DNA of 64,000 nucleotides from Epiperipatus broadwayi (taxonomy: Eukaryota; Onychophora; Udeonychophora; Euonychophora; Peripatidae): assembly GCA_028023455.1 (NCBI GenBank), contig JAQFVV010000351.1:126001-190000 (forward strand). The letters run 5' to 3'. The position numbers and the translations under genes are program-made. The first letter of the stretch is position 1. Each line of letters begins with the position of its first letter. The notes under the pieces were generated by a model. The model saw only the letters and a program-made list of their open reading frames with translations. It was not told the DNA's origin and did no database searches. Positions 63,401 through 64,000 of this stretch are shown in pieces.

Positions 63401-63977
63401 TTAATTATATGTAAAGTGAACTAATGTTAAATGTTAGTAAATTTATTATTATTATTATTAAATTGCAGTTTTTGTCTCTATAAGATTTCTTGGTTCATTT
63501 AATTGTTAATTATGTTATAAAAATCTTTATTCAAATCAGATATACAGTACCATTTACAAATGCAGATCCAAACTTGAAAATGCAAAGTTGCATTAGAATG
63601 GCAGTTCCAAAGATTGGAATTGAATTTAAAGTTATTTGTTTGATTTATTTTAAAAATCAAGTTTATTTAAGACTGCATATTGTTTAAATTATTATATCCA
63701 TGAGAATTGTACATTATTTGAAGATGATTTTAAAATTGCATTTTTTGATGAATATCAGAATGGCATAAAATGTATCCTTTCCATTCTTGATATTCAAATG
63801 CCATCTTAGGTGAGGACTCTGTTCTTCTAAATTTTATTGTTCCCTGCTTGTATTATTTAAATTTAATATTTCTTTAATTATCATGGCTATAGTCATTATG
63901 GTACATCAGGATACATTAATTTATAAGGAAAGTGTGTGTCTTCTACAGTCTACTAGGATATCATTCAGTTATTCAAC
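60401..63977. other. AT-rich spacer
   Basis: No gene or repeat family recognised. Short open frames (for example 61914-62108 and 63490-63687) look like random AT-rich translation. Confidence 0.6.
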
Positions 63978-64000
63978 AAACTAGTCTGGTGGTATTGGAT
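63978..64000. repeat. Family A fragment cut by the window edge
   Basis: AACTAGTCTGGTGGTATTGG matches AACTAGTCTGGGGATATTAG inside the 31-kb mini-element (about 31347). The copy continues beyond the window. Confidence 0.6.

Overview
The window looks like non-coding, transposon-dominated DNA from an animal nuclear genome. It is very AT-rich, full of (AT)n microsatellites and homopolymer runs, and has no long open reading frame or bacterial-style gene order. Recognisable content is eukaryotic: a decayed RTE-class LINE of the craniofacial-development-protein-2-like type, a decayed Ty3/Gypsy pol, an LTR retroelement with intact ends, tRNA-derived retroposons with target-site duplications, foldback elements and a satellite array. 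The mix fits a lophotrochozoan, and I would guess a cephalopod mollusc, but the species assignment is inference. No complete host protein-coding gene was found. At most one short candidate terminal exon is present (about 12909-13004, minus strand).

Layout. 1-2403 is AT-rich spacer with an (AT)n hairpin. 2404-7744 is an LTR retroelement flanked by CTAT, with ~1.87-1.90 kb LTRs and a short interior encoding only a broken gag-like coiled-coil protein on the minus strand. 7745-14580 is mostly spacer, with a duplicated AT hairpin and the candidate exon. 14584-15009 is a foldback element. 15831-16200 holds a tRNA-Gly(TCC)-like retroposon and a second, different SINE. 21.9-24.0 kb carries Gypsy pol remnants and an LTR-like segment. 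27.16-30.32 kb is the decayed LINE.

31.2-49.6 kb holds several related or local repeats: a 39-bp inverted-repeat mini-element (31306-31467), a composite array of the same family (37306-39102), a third relic (48101-48290), a second tRNA-Gly retroposon (42878-43002), minisatellites and recent tandem duplications. 49795-53730 is a high-identity 414-bp satellite, seven full units and a part unit head-to-tail followed by an inverted block. 54-64 kb is AT-rich spacer with a few GC-richer unexplained patches, and a fragment of the 31-kb family is cut by the window edge.

The most notable pattern is architectural. Two unrelated repeat families (450-bp and 414-bp units) are both organised as a head-to-tail array capped by inverted copies, so read-through transcripts would fold into long double-stranded RNA. 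The two tRNA-Gly elements share an identical non-tRNA tail and have target-site duplications, which points to a very short SINE family.
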